Shown here: positions 33,601 through 44,189 of the stretch, in pieces
Layout: each line of letters starts with the position of its first letter
Numbering within the stretch: position 1 is the stretch's first letter
NCBI GenBank assembly: GCA_018287875.1
Contig: JAGVVL010000022.1
Location: forward strand, 930,001 to 994,000
Origin: Nigrospora sphaerica
Lineage: Eukaryota > Ascomycota > Sordariomycetes > Amphisphaeriales > Apiosporaceae
Reading direction: 5' to 3'
DNA length: 64,000 bases
Position numbers and translations under genes: made by a program
The notes under the pieces: generated by a model
Seen by the model: only the letters and a program-made list of their open reading frames with translations
Databases searched by the model: none
Told to the model about the DNA's origin: nothing

Positions 33601-35669
33601 AGCGATCCACAAGTCCCATCAACTGCGACTAGTGGAGGTGTAAGCCAGGGAATAGCTGACGAAGCGCCCTCAAGGGCTACACCAGACCAGGATCGGATCC
33701 TCGATTCGATCACAGTGGCTCTACCAGAGTCAGAGGGACCTCAGAGGGAACAGCCTCAGAGAGTCCGCAGACCTCGCGCACGGCCAACCCCCTCAGCAGA
33801 TACAGTACTGAGGAGGAGCGGGAGAGTCAGGATTAGGAGGGACGGGACGCAGAACTCATTCCTAGCGGTCCAATACACCCCCGAGGAGATACAAGTGCAG
33901 GAGACTAATCACCTCAATGCGCTCCTCGGGACGTTCCTCACAGGGAAAGATGTCCTCCAGAACGGGGACTCTCTCCACAGGACTGTTCACGCGCGCATCT
34001 TTACGGCGTGTCGGTCATCAAGAGCAACAGAGAGCGATTCCAAAGAAGAAGGGAGAACTCTATCTTCACCACCACGCTCCTGGCGTGAATTAGCTACTCA
34101 TCCCAGGGAGAGGACTTCAGGAACGCTACGAAGCTCGAGATCAAGAAGGCAGACGAGATGGGGATCTGGAAACCAGCACGTCGCACGCCAGGCCTCTTCA
34201 CACTGCCCTTAAAGTGGGTTTTCACCGACAAGTATGACGAGAATAACGTTCACCTGCGATGTAAGGCAAGGATCGTCGTTAGAGGCGACAAGCAGATGGT
34301 CAACACTCTTGAGAGCACCTACGCAGCTACTCTAGCTGCCAGGTCGTTCAGGATCATGATGGCTATCGTGGCGCGCTTCGGATATGAGGTACGACAGTTC
34401 GATGTGGTTAACGCCTTTCTCAACGCACTTTTCAGCAAGGACGCGGAGCCTATCTACGTGGAGTATCCACCAGGCTACGAGAGAGAGGGCTACGTCCTAC
34501 GTCTTCTCAGGGCTCTTTACGGGCTACGAGAATCGCCTCTTCTATGGTTCAGGGACTTCTCAAGCACCCTCGAGAAGCTCGGGCTTCGGTCCTCTCCAGA
34601 GGAACCATGCCTATACCACAATAAGGAGCGCACCATCCTTGTGGTGTTCTACGTGGATGACTTTCTCGTCTGTAACAGGCCTGACAAGCGAGACGAAGCC
34701 CTAAGACTCATTGAAGCGCTGAAAAGAGCGTATGAGCTGAAGGACCAAGGCGAAGTCAACTACTACCTTGGTGTTAGGGTCGTTCGCGAGCTACAAGACG
34801 GTCTCCTTTGGCTATGCCACGACGCCTATCTCGAGAAGGTCGCCAAACGCTTCAATCTTCACCAAGGGAGAACCCCAGCGACGCCGCTTCCGCAGATGCC
34901 ACTCAAGACGCACTCGGGGGTGGCTCCGAAGCACAGGATTCAGGCTTTTCAGGAGCGCGTCGGAAGCATCCTCTACAGCGCTATTATGGTCAGACCGGAC
35001 TTGGCATACGCAGCCTCGCAGCTATCTCGACATCTGACGAATCCCTCTCAAGACCATTTAGACGCGGCAGATTGGTGTATTCGCTACGCCTATAGCACGA
35101 GATTCGTGTCCATACGCTACGGGAAGCCATTGATACACCAGACGGCTCCTCAAGCCATAGCGATTTCGACGGACGCATCCTTCGCAGACGATCTAGACAC
35201 CAGGAAGTCGTCTCAGGGATACCTCATCCAGCTATTCGGAGGACCAGTCGTTTGGAAAGCAAGCCGACAAGCTACGGTGACCACCTCTACCACTGAAGCC
35301 GAGTTACTGGCCCTCAGTGAGGCAGCAAAGGAAACGGTAGCCCTGAAGCGCCTTTTCAGAGATATCCAATTGGTCTTGGACACTCCGTTCAGCATAGCCT
35401 GCGATAACCAGCAGACGATTCGCCTCGTGATCGGTAGCAGCGAAAGGATATCTACCAAGCTACGCCATGTGGACATCCACAACCTATGGCTGCGCCAGGA
35501 ATACGCTCGAGGAGCGTTCCAACTGACGTATCTTGCCACAAAGGACATGCCAGCCGACGGATTGACAAAGAACCTAAGCAGGGCAAAGTTTGAGCACTTC
35601 AGGACCCTTCTTAACCTACAAGACATACGACAGGTAACGGAGAAGCAGGAGAAGGCTGTTGGAAGTTAA
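30610..35669 (+). pseudogene. Copia gag-pol polyprotein in five frame segments
   Basis: Begins MADFRIQRVALVTRYDW (gag) at 30610. The next segment carries the rest of gag and the protease (VVDSCGSSHIVND). The third carries gag-pre-integrase and integrase (zinc-binding H-H-C-C in WHARTGHLG and CEVCRLAH, then the catalytic core). The fourth is a linker (LSSPPRSWRELATHP). The fifth has reverse transcriptase (WVFTDKYDENN, FYVDDFLVC) and RNase H (ISTDASFADD, TSTTEAELLALSE), ending at 35669. Copia pol is normally one frame. Here the frame changes at 30756-30760 (C5), 32190-32194 (C5), 33480-33484 (G5) and near 34106-34108 (G3), always as if one base were missing. Domains are otherwise well preserved, which fits a young element or base-calling errors. 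Confidence 0.9.
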
Positions 35670-35814
35670 GACGGTTCAATTCCGGGGCCCAGCCAGCTGG
35701 GACACCCCTGACCGACCAGCGGCGGGCAAAACGTGCAAAGCAACACTGGGTATCAGCCCTGACGGGCGAAACAATAAAAGATATCCGGGCTTTCGCCCCA
35801 CAGGCCTTACACCT

Positions 35815-36767
35815 CTACTCCTCCTCCTCGCCGCCCTCGACCTCGTCGCTCACGAGGTCCGACAGGTCGGCCAGGATGTCGGCCAGCGACTCGCTAGCCT
35901 CCCGTGCCTCCTCGTGAGCGACGGAGGCGGCGCCAACGTCGACAGAAGCGACGCCCTTTCCCTTCTTGCCCTTCTTGCTGATCTTCTTTCGGCCCCGAAG
36001 GGTGCTCTCGGACGGCGTGTCCGGCTCCGGGGAAGGGGGAGGAGCGTCAGCGGGGGCGGCAGAAGCGACACCGGACAACGAATGGTGGTCGCCCATGTTG
36101 GCGATCTCCAGAAGCATGCGCACGGTGGCGCGAAGATTATCGACCAGCGCCTATAACTTGTCAGCACGGATCCAGAGCGACAATAGTCAAGGCACTCACT
36201 TGGCGGTACTGATCTGCAGGGCGCAAAAAGGCCCGAAAGAGGTGACGAGCCGGAGCTCGCGCAGCCTCCGGGAGCTCTCTGCAGCTACAGAAGACGTCAA
36301 CACCAAGTCTATAGCTTGAGAGGAGAGACCACATACGTGTGATTATGGCGTACACAATCAAAGCACCGGGAGCTGCCTGCGAGAGCAGTGCCATGGCAGT
36401 GGCCACGAGGGCCCCGCAGGAGCGACAGCGTGCACTGCTCGCACGGAGTGAAGCGAGCAGCCCCTTGGTGCGCCGCAGGGCGGCCTCGGAACGTCGCTCG
36501 GCGAGCTTGTCGAGCTTGCCGGCAGCCTTGGCAGCACGCTTCTTCTTGTTGTGACGGCGCAGGAGCTCCCTGGCGCGCGCGATCTCCGAGTCGGACTCGT
36601 CGTCGCTGCTGGAGGGGACCTCCACGCGCTCCTTCTCATGGCCGCGGCCAGGGGGCTTACCTGCACCGCCGTCGCCAGGAGGCAGACCACCGGAAGAGGA
36701 CAAAACAGCTACACGATGTCAGTGGCGGCTGTGGAGAAGTCCTGAGGAGATACTGACCGGCGGACAT
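35815..36767 (-). CDS. Antisense spliced gene inside the copia element (about 284 aa)
   Basis: Lies between pol and the 3' LTR, on the opposite strand. Exon 1 is 10 nt (36767-36758, ATG TCC GCC G), intron 36757-36709 (GTCAGT, CTGAC, TAG), exon 2 36708-36200, intron 36199-36151 (GTGAGT, GCTGAC, TAG), exon 3 36150-35815. Both introns are 49 bp and the sum is 855 nt, a whole number of codons. The protein has a Gly/Pro-rich start, an acidic patch (SSSDDESDSE), a basic helix (RRHNKKKRAAKAAGKL), an Ala-rich segment, and a C-terminal exon with LVDNLRATVRMLLEIANMG, a lysine cluster (RGRKKISKKGKKGKG) and a Glu tail. A further intron may lie near 36280-36335 (GTATGT donor), so the middle is uncertain. 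No domain recognised; nuclear or nucleic-acid binding is a guess from charge. Confidence 0.5.
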
Positions 36768-37244
36768 GGTGGTGGTGGTGATGGCGTCGGATGGGAGAGA
36801 CCTCGACCAGCGAGGTGGATGTGTGTGTGTGTGCGCGCACGCGAGAAGGCTTCACGAGCGACAGTCAGCATCACCGTCGCCAACGAAGCTGGCGAGACAA
36901 CAGATGGGGAGACGCACGACGATCTAGGGATGGACAAGAAAAGAAACAGGAACGCGGGCGCAGCCAGCGACAGACTCCAGCTATTAATGCTGTCTGCAGC
37001 CTCTGAGGCTCAATACCCAGCGCGAACAATAGCATCTCGAACAATGATGTCGCCTGGGAGGACTGGCCATTGTCCTCACCTTAAGGACAATCGAACCGCA
37101 GCTGACGCTCTGCAGGACGACTGGCAAGCTACTAACCGAGCCAAAACTGCAGGGACAATTAAACCCTCGCATGGGAACCGGCACAAGCAGCTAAAGGAGG
37201 CCAACAGAGGGTCAGCGAACGATGGAACGTCCGCTGAGGGGGTG

Positions 37245-37443
37245 TGTGGCAATATGAGGCTATCACTAGTTTCGCCCCTGAGATCACGTGAGGAGCTACT
37301 GGTACCTGCAGTAGGTCCTATGGAGCATGTGGGGAGCGGTCCCCAGCTACGAGTATATAGTCTGCCATCTCTGGCACTTTCTTTTGTCCTTTCTAATGGA
37401 TAACCTTGAACCTTTCGCTTCCCACGCCTCCTTCAGTGCGACA
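37245..37443 (+). repeat. 3' LTR of the copia element
   Basis: 199 bp, identical to the 5' LTR as read, followed by the GATTG target duplication. The + strand frame at 36819-37403 that runs into it is not a gene. Confidence 0.96.
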
Positions 37444-37448
37444 GATTG

Positions 37449-37715
37449 GTTAAAGGATAAGGTTAAATGGGGCCGCCTACAGAAGTCTGCGCGCGGACCA
37501 CAAAATAGGCGGTCGGAATCACCTCAAATTAAAGAAGACTGGAACCAAAAGATGAAGGAGGTCCTTAAGGTAATACAAGTAAATCTCTATCTCAATATAC
37601 GTTAAGGTGGCTGCAAAGCACCAACTTCAACACCACAGTGGATAGCGATAGTCGGGGTGGCCCATCTTTGGAGTGGCCCAAGTGATTGGATTCCAACTTG
37701 CCGCTTAATCATTAG
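37449..37715. other. Right flank of the copia insertion, nothing recognised
   Basis: AT-rich sequence with many TAA/TTA triplets, like 29940-30246 on the other side. No open frame or known motif. Confidence 0.45.
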
Positions 37716-38290
37716 CTAAGCCTGATCCATGTAAACTTGAAACTCCTGCACCGCCCATCTCTGCTGCATGGTATTACCGATACTACTGGTGGCATTGCTC
37801 TTCTTGGGGACGTCCGGCGTTGCGATCTCCTCGTCCGTGAGGTTGCGGGCGTTGGCCTAGACCTTCTCGAGCGTCGTATGGCGCTGCTTTGGGCCGCCGT
37901 GGTAGTTGTCATCCATGCTGGCAATGCCTGCGGCCGTGCTGATGAAGTTGTCGATCCGCTGGCGGAAGTTGCTGCCGAGGCCCTCGGCCGCCGCGGCCGG
38001 AAAGAAGGGAGACTCGTTAGCGATGTCCTGGTACTACATGCACTCGCTGAAGTGCACGCGCGGGAACGACGCGAAGAACTCGTCGTGCCGCGCGTCCATG
38101 GCCTCGGCCATGGTGGTAATCTTACCCCCCGTGGGAGGCTCGAAGACGGCCCAGGGATCCCGGCAGGTGCCCCGGCGCACGACTTTGTCACAAGCAGCAG
38201 TGCGTTGAGCCGGTTGAGCACCGCGGTGTACTTGAGTTTCCCGGCCAGGTTGATTAGCTCATAGGGGTCCTGGGTTGTGTTGTAATTACG
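37716..38290 (-). pseudogene. Arylsulfatase C-terminal relic
   Basis: Reads TTQDPYELINLAGKL, then VLNRLNALLLVTKSC, then (after a frame change) CRDPWAVFEPPTGG and FASFPRVHFSECMQYQD, ending QRWAVQEFQVYMDQA at 37716. The DPYELxNL and VLNRLNALLxVxKxC-GxxCRDPW order is typical of the C-terminal region of fungal arylsulfatases, which hydrolyse sulfate esters. The catalytic N-terminal domain with the formylglycine Cys is absent upstream. The frame changes at the CCCC run 38170-38173 (one base missing), and TAG replaces a likely Trp near 37857. Truncated gene. Confidence 0.7.
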
Positions 38291-38405
38291 CGCAATACTT
38301 CTGGGGGCAGTTTCTGTTCGGTTGGGTTTGGGTCGCGGAACGATGAATCGCAGGTGCGGAAATATGCAAGCCATTTCGAGAAGTGTGCGGAGTCCTCTGG
38401 TTTCG

Positions 38406-39031
38406 TCAAGATTCGTCTTCATTTGTTCGTATTCGCGGGTACATCAACCTGAGCGTCTTGGCGCTTGGTTGGCCAAATCGGTCAGCTGGCGACGTATGCG
38501 CTTGCTTGCGTTTCTTAGTACCAAACTGTAGTTGATCGGTTGACGTTCTCTTGTCGTTGGGCTTAAGATTGCATGGTAGTGGTGGGACCAGCCTTATGCC
38601 AGGAAATTTCTCACGCAGTGGAAACAAGCCGCAATCCTGGCACACAGTAAGGTCGGGAGGAATCGCCGTCTCGCCTGGGAGGATAAAGTTGAGTGCAATT
38701 GCAAAGCAATCGGTTATGTTAACGACGTAATGATACTGCTTCGGCGCTGTGATCATCATGTCGCCCAGTCCTGTAACAGATATCGTACTCGATCCCCTCG
38801 TCACGAAGCCTGGTGGGGGTGACCAGCAAGGCCGGGAGATGGTGGCAGCCATGTACGCGAAGGACCCAGATGCGCAGAGCTATGCAGTCCCATGAGTTCT
38901 TCGTAGGCGGAGAGCCGGCAATCGAGCCGTTCACAACCCTCCGCCACTCGAGCGCGCTGATAAGCTCCTGTTGCGTCTGCACCACTTGCCCTTGCAGGGT
39001 ATGGACCACGCGCATCTGCGTTAGGTGGCAC
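38406..39031 (-). pseudogene. Possible JmjC-type gene remnant
   Basis: Two adjoining frames join at a CCC run (38764-38766) if one base is restored, giving EGIEYDICYRTG then GDMMITAPKQYHYVVNITDC and FAIALNF. This resembles the C-terminal half of a JmjC fold, where a G-D-x-x-x-T-x-P-x-x-x-H block supplies the last iron ligand. The rest (CQDCGLFPLREKFPGIRL) is unplaced, and the N-terminal iron ligands (HxD/E) were not found. Weak call; it might be an unrelated cupin-like fragment. A longer frame runs upstream to 39372. Confidence 0.35.
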
Positions 39032-39944
39032 GATAGCTGGGCAATGGCCGTCGGGAGACGTAGGTTATCTTGACGTAGAAGAGTTGTGTGCAGCGAGAGC
39101 GGGTGCTTGCTGCTGCTGGCGGAGGTATGCACAGGGTTAAGGAATTGTGAATGATCGCAGGGGCAAATGTTCAGGGCAAAACAGTCGATTGTTGGTCGCA
39201 TTTGTGGGCGGCGAGTGCTTGAAGGCTCGGAATAGGGTGAGGGGGGATGTTGCCAGGAAGAAACGCTCGATGGAATAGGAAGAGAAATCGAGTCAGCGCC
39301 TGGTCCACAACGGGGAATGATTGTCATGGATCCGCTATTATCGGTATGCCTGTGCTTACAGTCTAACGCCAAGACATCGGCTCATTCAGAGCGGAACAAC
39401 TATACAGCGCCATGCCTGAGACGCGACGAACCCTCAGCGGCATCATGACGTGGTTCGTGAACAGCTGTACAACTCAGGTCGGGCGATGAAGCGCATCCAG
39501 CATCACTAAGCCATGCCATCTTCGTGGGGGCGCAGCGCTACGCCCAGAGTTCCGGCTGCGTCGCTCCCGACCTCGGTGGATGGAGAGGCAGTCATTGCAG
39601 TTTGAATAGCTGGGTAAAACCCAGCACGGCCCTCAACGGAAATGGCAACGGGCTTTGCAATCGGGCCGCGGCCATGGGCATGGAACATTCCAGGCCTGGC
39701 TACCGCCGGGCGAGGCGGTCATTATTAACGGCCCCTCACGTCCATCGCCGTGCCCGCCTCGTAGACACATCTGGGCGGCCGTAACTACCAGCGCAAAGAA
39801 CAGCGGCCGAGACCCGAACTGTGATGTTGACACACCTGGCCCCTGGGCAGGATGGAGTGGCCTACCATGATGCCAGCCGGCTACGTGGGGCGGTCGTCTT
39901 AGAGCAGCGTCATCAGATAGTGTACGTGCTTTTATATTTTGCGT
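39032..39944. other. Intergenic, nothing recognised
   Basis: About 900 bp between the JmjC-like relic and the second Fot1-like element. Frames here are short or low-complexity. Confidence 0.45.
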
Positions 39945-39946
39945 TA

Positions 39947-41806
39947 ACGTAGATGTCATATCAGCCGGACAGTCAGATCAGCCGGACACTTATCGGCACC
40001 TTCGCGACAAATCAATCAATTACGCAGCCACAACGCCTTAAATCAATCTAATCTAATCGGAATCCGAATCTCCAGACGTCTCTACAACTATCTCACAAGT
40101 GCGCGCATTATGACCAGTGTTTCCGCAGGTGCCACAGCGCCTTTCGCGTGGTTGCGCCCTCCTCGCACGACTACTGCTCGCACGTGTTTCGTCCCCTAAC
40201 TGCCTATCTAGGTCCTTCTGGTCTAAAAGGTCTTGTCCCTCGCCGATACTAAGTGTACCCCCTTGCCTTACACATGTTTTCTTTGCTCTGCGACGTTTTG
40301 CGAGGCTGCTATTCGCCTCTCGAAGGGTACGGACCTCGGCTCTTAAAAGGGCATTCTCGTGCATTATCGCCATTGTACCCTTCGCAATCTGGTCAACTGC
40401 CGATAGAATCGGTGTCGGAGAGCTTCCCTGGTGACGTCGGACTCGACTTTTAATATAATCAGTCTGCGAAGTCGCCTCGGTCGGGTTATGTGGCGTCTGA
40501 GAGGCCTATGGGATGGTCGCGGTCGGGAGGCTCCCGGTCGGCGAAGGCGTCGATAACTTGACATCTAGTTTCGATATGACCTGTTCCGGGCTTAGAGGGA
40601 CTAAACCGGCCCCTCTGAATCCGGCCTTAACGTTGTTAGGTGTGAAAACCTTAGAAAACGCCGCCTGAAAGGCGATTAGGAACTCGGCCTTCGTGATATG
40701 ATTCACGTGCGATTTTATGAACCCTTCGATCTCGCGACCGTACGCCCGCTTCAATGGACCAAAACACCCAACGTCAAGTGGCTGGAGTAGATGCGACGAG
40801 TGCGGAGGCATAGAGAGCGTGATGATGTTCTTCTCTTTGCAGAAAGCCTGGAATTCGGCCGAAACGTGGCTCTCGTGCCCGTCGATGACTAGCATCCGAT
40901 ATGGGCCCTTTGTGCGCGTGGCAGTGTGTTTATCGAAATGCCGAATCCAGTCCAGGCCTGTCTCGTTATTGGTCCATCCATTCGAGGTAGGTTTGATTAC
41001 CCAGTCGCGTGGTAGGGTGCTGTCGGTGTACCAGTTCGCGAGATGGGTTTTGCCTTTTACCGCTATAAACGGCGGGACACACCAGCCGTCCGCACACACG
41101 CCCTGGATGGCGGTAACCCATTCCCGATTACACGGCTGGATCTTCTTGCGTTTTCCGTCGCGATCGGCGCCTGTAACAACCATCGAGGACGCGATCTGGC
41201 CCATCATGAAGCCGGTCTCGTCGAAGTTGTACAGATCCTCGTCGAGAATGCCGTTCTTGACTCTCATGTTATGGAAAAGCTCGAACCAAGCCGCGATCTT
41301 TTCAGGATCCTCGCAGAGGGCCCTCTGATAGTCGTATGCACGAGATAAACGCGTCTTTAGTCGTGGTTGTCGCTTGATGAAGTTCGAGGCCCAGCGCGTC
41401 CCAACGCGTGACGCGTGACGCGTCGCAAGAATAACATTGGCCATATCTTCCACATCTGGAATCCGGGGAGCAAACCCTCGCGAATCGAGGTCAATTATAT
41501 ATGTGACAATCACATTCTCTTCTAATTCCGTTAATCGATGGCGGAACGATCGGGTATCCTGTACGGCACGTATGCCTTTCATTCTGTCGAAGAGGGTCGA
41601 TCGAGGGACATTAAAGATGGATGCAGCGCATCGAACGGATAATTTTGGGTCTTTTTGAATCGCTTGGACCGCTAGCGTAATCTGAGACTCGTTTGAAGGC
41701 TTTGCCATGATTCGTGGTGGAGTTATGTAACTGTAAAGTTAAGATAGTGGAAATTAGTGGAAAGTGTCCGGCTGATCTGACTGTCCGACTGATATGACAT
41801 CTACGT
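39947..41806 (-). mobile_element. Fot1/pogo-like DNA transposon, copy 2 (1860 bp)
   Basis: TIRs of 45 bp (39947-39991 and 41762-41806), one mismatch, outer end ACGTAGATGTCATATCAG. TA duplication at 39945-39946 and 41807-41808. Each TIR holds the motif TCAGCCGGACA twice (one copy altered in one arm). The TIR sequence differs from copy 1 apart from the first four bases, although the transposases are close relatives, so these are sister subfamilies. Confidence 0.95.
40053..41708 (-). pseudogene. Fot1-like transposase, one in-frame stop
   Basis: 552-codon frame starting MAKPSNESQITLAVQAIQKD. HTH region 1-110, catalytic DD35D residues D163 (NFDETGF), D276 (LVIDGHESH) and D312 (LQPLDVGCF), coiled coil about 435-470, and a C-terminal zinc knuckle CGTCGNTGHNARTC. 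The only defect is TAG at codon 401 (40506-40508), where copy 1 has TGG; this is a C-to-T change in CpA on the template strand. Everything after it, including the zinc knuckle, is intact in frame, so this copy is one base from a full-length product. Confidence 0.94.
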
Positions 41807-41808
41807 TA

Positions 41809-42304
41809 TGAAGAGGAAGATTTATTTATTATTATTTTATTTTAGTACTGGCACAAGCTATTTTAGGATTACGAGAAACTGCTGCTGAAGCTTGGTCCTG
41901 GTACAAGTGGATGCAAGCCACTCGACTGCTTTTGGACCAGAGGATTGCGTCGTAGTTTAGGTTAAGCGAAAAATAACAAGAATTTGCGCTCGGCACTTCA
42001 ATAACAGTCACTTATGACCTTTCAATACTCCATCCTTCTTCATGTGCAGTACGAGACCCCTACACTCATGTGCCTTAATATCAAAAGGTCTCGTATTAAA
42101 TATCGTAACGATAATGACGCGGGACGATGGTCTAGTCGCCAAAGCGGCATCTGTAAGAAGGCAAATACCTTTCTCGGTTTCTATGTCAGGGCGCCCCTAT
42201 TTTACCCCAAGTTCTGGACAGCAAGGCGCCTAAATGACTGCCTAACAGTGGTAATTAGTTGATCGACAAAGCAATACTAGTATCAGACTTTCCCATTAGA
42301 GGAA
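41809..42304. other. Intergenic, nothing recognised
   Basis: About 500 bp between the second Fot1-like element and the solo LTR, including a short TTATT-rich run at 41820-41845. No gene is seen. Confidence 0.5.
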
Positions 42305-42494
42305 TGTCGCACTTCAGGGGACGTGAGGAACGAGGTTCTAGTTGTTCTATTAGGAAAAACAAAGGAAAACTATCTGAGGATCCAGACGTAGATATAGTAG
42401 CTCCGTAGCCAGCCTGACAGGCTAGGCTCTTGAGCTTACATAAGGTCACGTGACCTGGTAGGCTTGTTAGTGACAATAGGCTCGTTTCGCGACA
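42305..42494 (-). mobile_element. Solo LTR of a second copia-like family, TSD AGGAA
   Basis: 190 bp; in minus orientation it starts TGTCGCGAAACGAGCC and ends AGTGCGACA. Perfect 5-bp duplication AGGAA at 42300-42304 and 42495-42499. It closely matches the 190-bp LTR at 56128-56317. The ends resemble those of the 199-bp copia LTR (TGT-G start, AGTGCGACA end), but the middle differs, so it is a separate family. Confidence 0.92.
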
Positions 42495-42694
42495 AGGAAC
42501 TTTTGGATCAGGCAGTTAAACCTATGCAGATCTCGATCCTCTTGATACGATGTAAACGCATTGCACCTCAGGTTACCCGGCCCTTAACCGCTAAGAAAAC
42601 AGAACTTCGAGGAACTTAAACCTAGTACCGCCAGTTTCCATTCTTCTCATACTTGTTCGGATAGAAGCCCGCTTGATTCAAATTCATCGGCGGT

Positions 42695-43952
42695 TCAGAC
42701 GGGAGGGGGACTGCCACCCATCGTGCCGTTGCCACCGCCGGGCATGGCACTACCACCGGAGGTAGCATGGCCACCGTCAGCCCCAAGGTAGCCAGCAATG
42801 TTGTAGTATTCATCCGTCGAGTAATCAGCCGAGGCATTAACGCCGATTTGGATCCAGGCAAACAACCCGTCAGTAACGGCGTCTCCTAAATAGACATACT
42901 GGGGGAAAGGGTCGTACGAGGCGTCAGCCTGAAGTACAGACCACATATCCTCTTCGTTAGTGGTAAGGGCTTGAGTGTTAGCGGTGTAGGGGGCATTGGA
43001 CTCCACATCTGCACGCAAATCTTCTGGCCAGAAAAGCTGACCAATGTGTGCAACAGCAGCATCCCTAAGTTTCATAATCAGCATTTGTGTTTATGGTGGC
43101 AGATAATCACCACGAACCAGACAGATATCGTGCCATTGCATTGCACAGTTGCATTGATATGCGATAGGAGATGGGTATGGACGGCGCGGCCATCGTAGTG
43201 ACCAGGAAAGATGGTCTCGAAGTTGACAATGCCGTCCTGGTCGGTGATTTGGACGCCTCGAAGGAAAGTAGAGTTTACTCCGTCTTCAGCGTAGTTTCCG
43301 GCGACGGAGATACCGCTGTAGACACCGGTGGCGTTGGCGTTCCAGATATCCACCGCGACCTTCGGAACAGGCTTGCAGGTGTTTGTGTCGATGTACTGAA
43401 CCTCAAGGAAAAGATCAACGCCGTCTGAGTTGGACGCTTCCTTGACGTTCGAGCGGAGGTACTCGCCAGCAATGTAGTACGGGCCATCTGTCACCTCAGG
43501 AGCTAGGATGCAGCTAGTGTTGGCACCGAAGATAGTGTCGATGCTCGTGGACTGGTCGAAGTTATAGACAGCGCTTATGTTGTGATTGACGGCTTCCCAT
43601 GATTGGATGTCAGCCAGCGCGCGTTTTGAAGCTTTATGGCCTGTTGTATACAGTTAGCTTTACACTCTTGTTTTGGTTGGTCATCTGCACACGCAATCCG
43701 CCTACCATTTGCGATATTACGCTTCTGCCGGAGCCGCTCGACAGTGGCGGCACGTCGCTTGACGGAGCGTTCCTCAAGAGACCGCGTATCGAGAGAATTG
43801 GAGCAAGCGGCCAGAGACCTGGCGCCATAGCGAGCAGCCTGGTCACGAGCAGAGACTTCACGCTTCATATGAAGGGTGTTATGATGCTCACCAGGGTGAG
43901 CAATGGCGACTCCGGCCAAGGCCAGTACGGCAATCTTCGAGAGGTGGAGCAT
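42695..43952 (-). CDS. Secreted intradiol ring-cleavage dioxygenase (379 aa)
   Basis: Fe(III) enzyme that would cleave catechol-type rings between the two hydroxyls; the signal peptide (MLHLSKIAVLALAGVAIA) predicts secretion, as in the extracellular fungal class whose mature end starts HPGEHH. Exons 43952-43706, 43640-43118 and 43064-42695; introns 65 and 53 bp (donors GTAGGC and GTTCGT, branches GCTAAC and GCTGAT, acceptors AG); the sum is 1140 nt, exactly 380 codons with TGA. Iron-ligand region: TDGPYYIAGEYLR (first Tyr), then PGHYDGRAVHTH with the second Tyr and the two His. The C-terminus is Gly/Ser/Pro rich (GGSAMPGGGNGTMGG). A TATA-like TATATATAA lies about 130 bp upstream (44079-44087). 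No neighbouring aromatic-catabolism gene; the flanks are transposons. The GTTCGT donor is unusual but keeps the frame. Confidence 0.92.
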
Positions 43953-44189
43953 GGTCAGTAATCCAACAGCTGATCGTGCGCTCTGAGCTATAGCTAATTC
44001 GCCGAGATACAATGAAACAAAGACAAGGAAGAAGGGGCAGGCCAGATGGCAGTGATATAGAAAGAACTATAAACCCTGTTATATATAGTCCAAATTCCGG
44101 GCTTCTTTCGTCCAAAACCTGAGCTACGGACATGTGGTATGAATACTGTCCAGCCGGCTGGGCCCATATTCGAATCGGGCGAAGCATTT

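Larger units (their letters stand above)
30247..37448 (+). mobile_element. Complete Ty1/copia LTR retrotransposon with 5-bp TSD
   Basis: LTRs of 199 bp at 30252-30450 and 37245-37443 read identical by eye. The target duplication GATTG (30247-30251 and 37444-37448) is perfect. The 11 bases after the 5' LTR (GTTATGAGCCC, 30451-30461) are complementary to the anticodon-loop region of initiator tRNA-Met, the half-tRNA priming mode known from copia. A purine tract GAGGGGG precedes the 3' LTR (about 37236-37242). Inside are gag-protease-integrase-RT-RNaseH in copia order (30610-35669) and an antisense spliced gene (35815-36767). Identical LTRs indicate recent insertion. Confidence 0.96.

Noticed and set aside
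30756..34110. Programmed -1 frameshifting as the explanation of copia frame changes
   Set aside because: Four shifts in one polyprotein, at unlike sites without a clear slippery heptamer, is not a known copia strategy; deletions or base-calling errors are simpler.
36819..37403. 194-codon + strand frame before and into the 3' LTR
   Set aside because: Crosses the LTR boundary and contains no element-type domain; overlaps the promoter side of the antisense gene.
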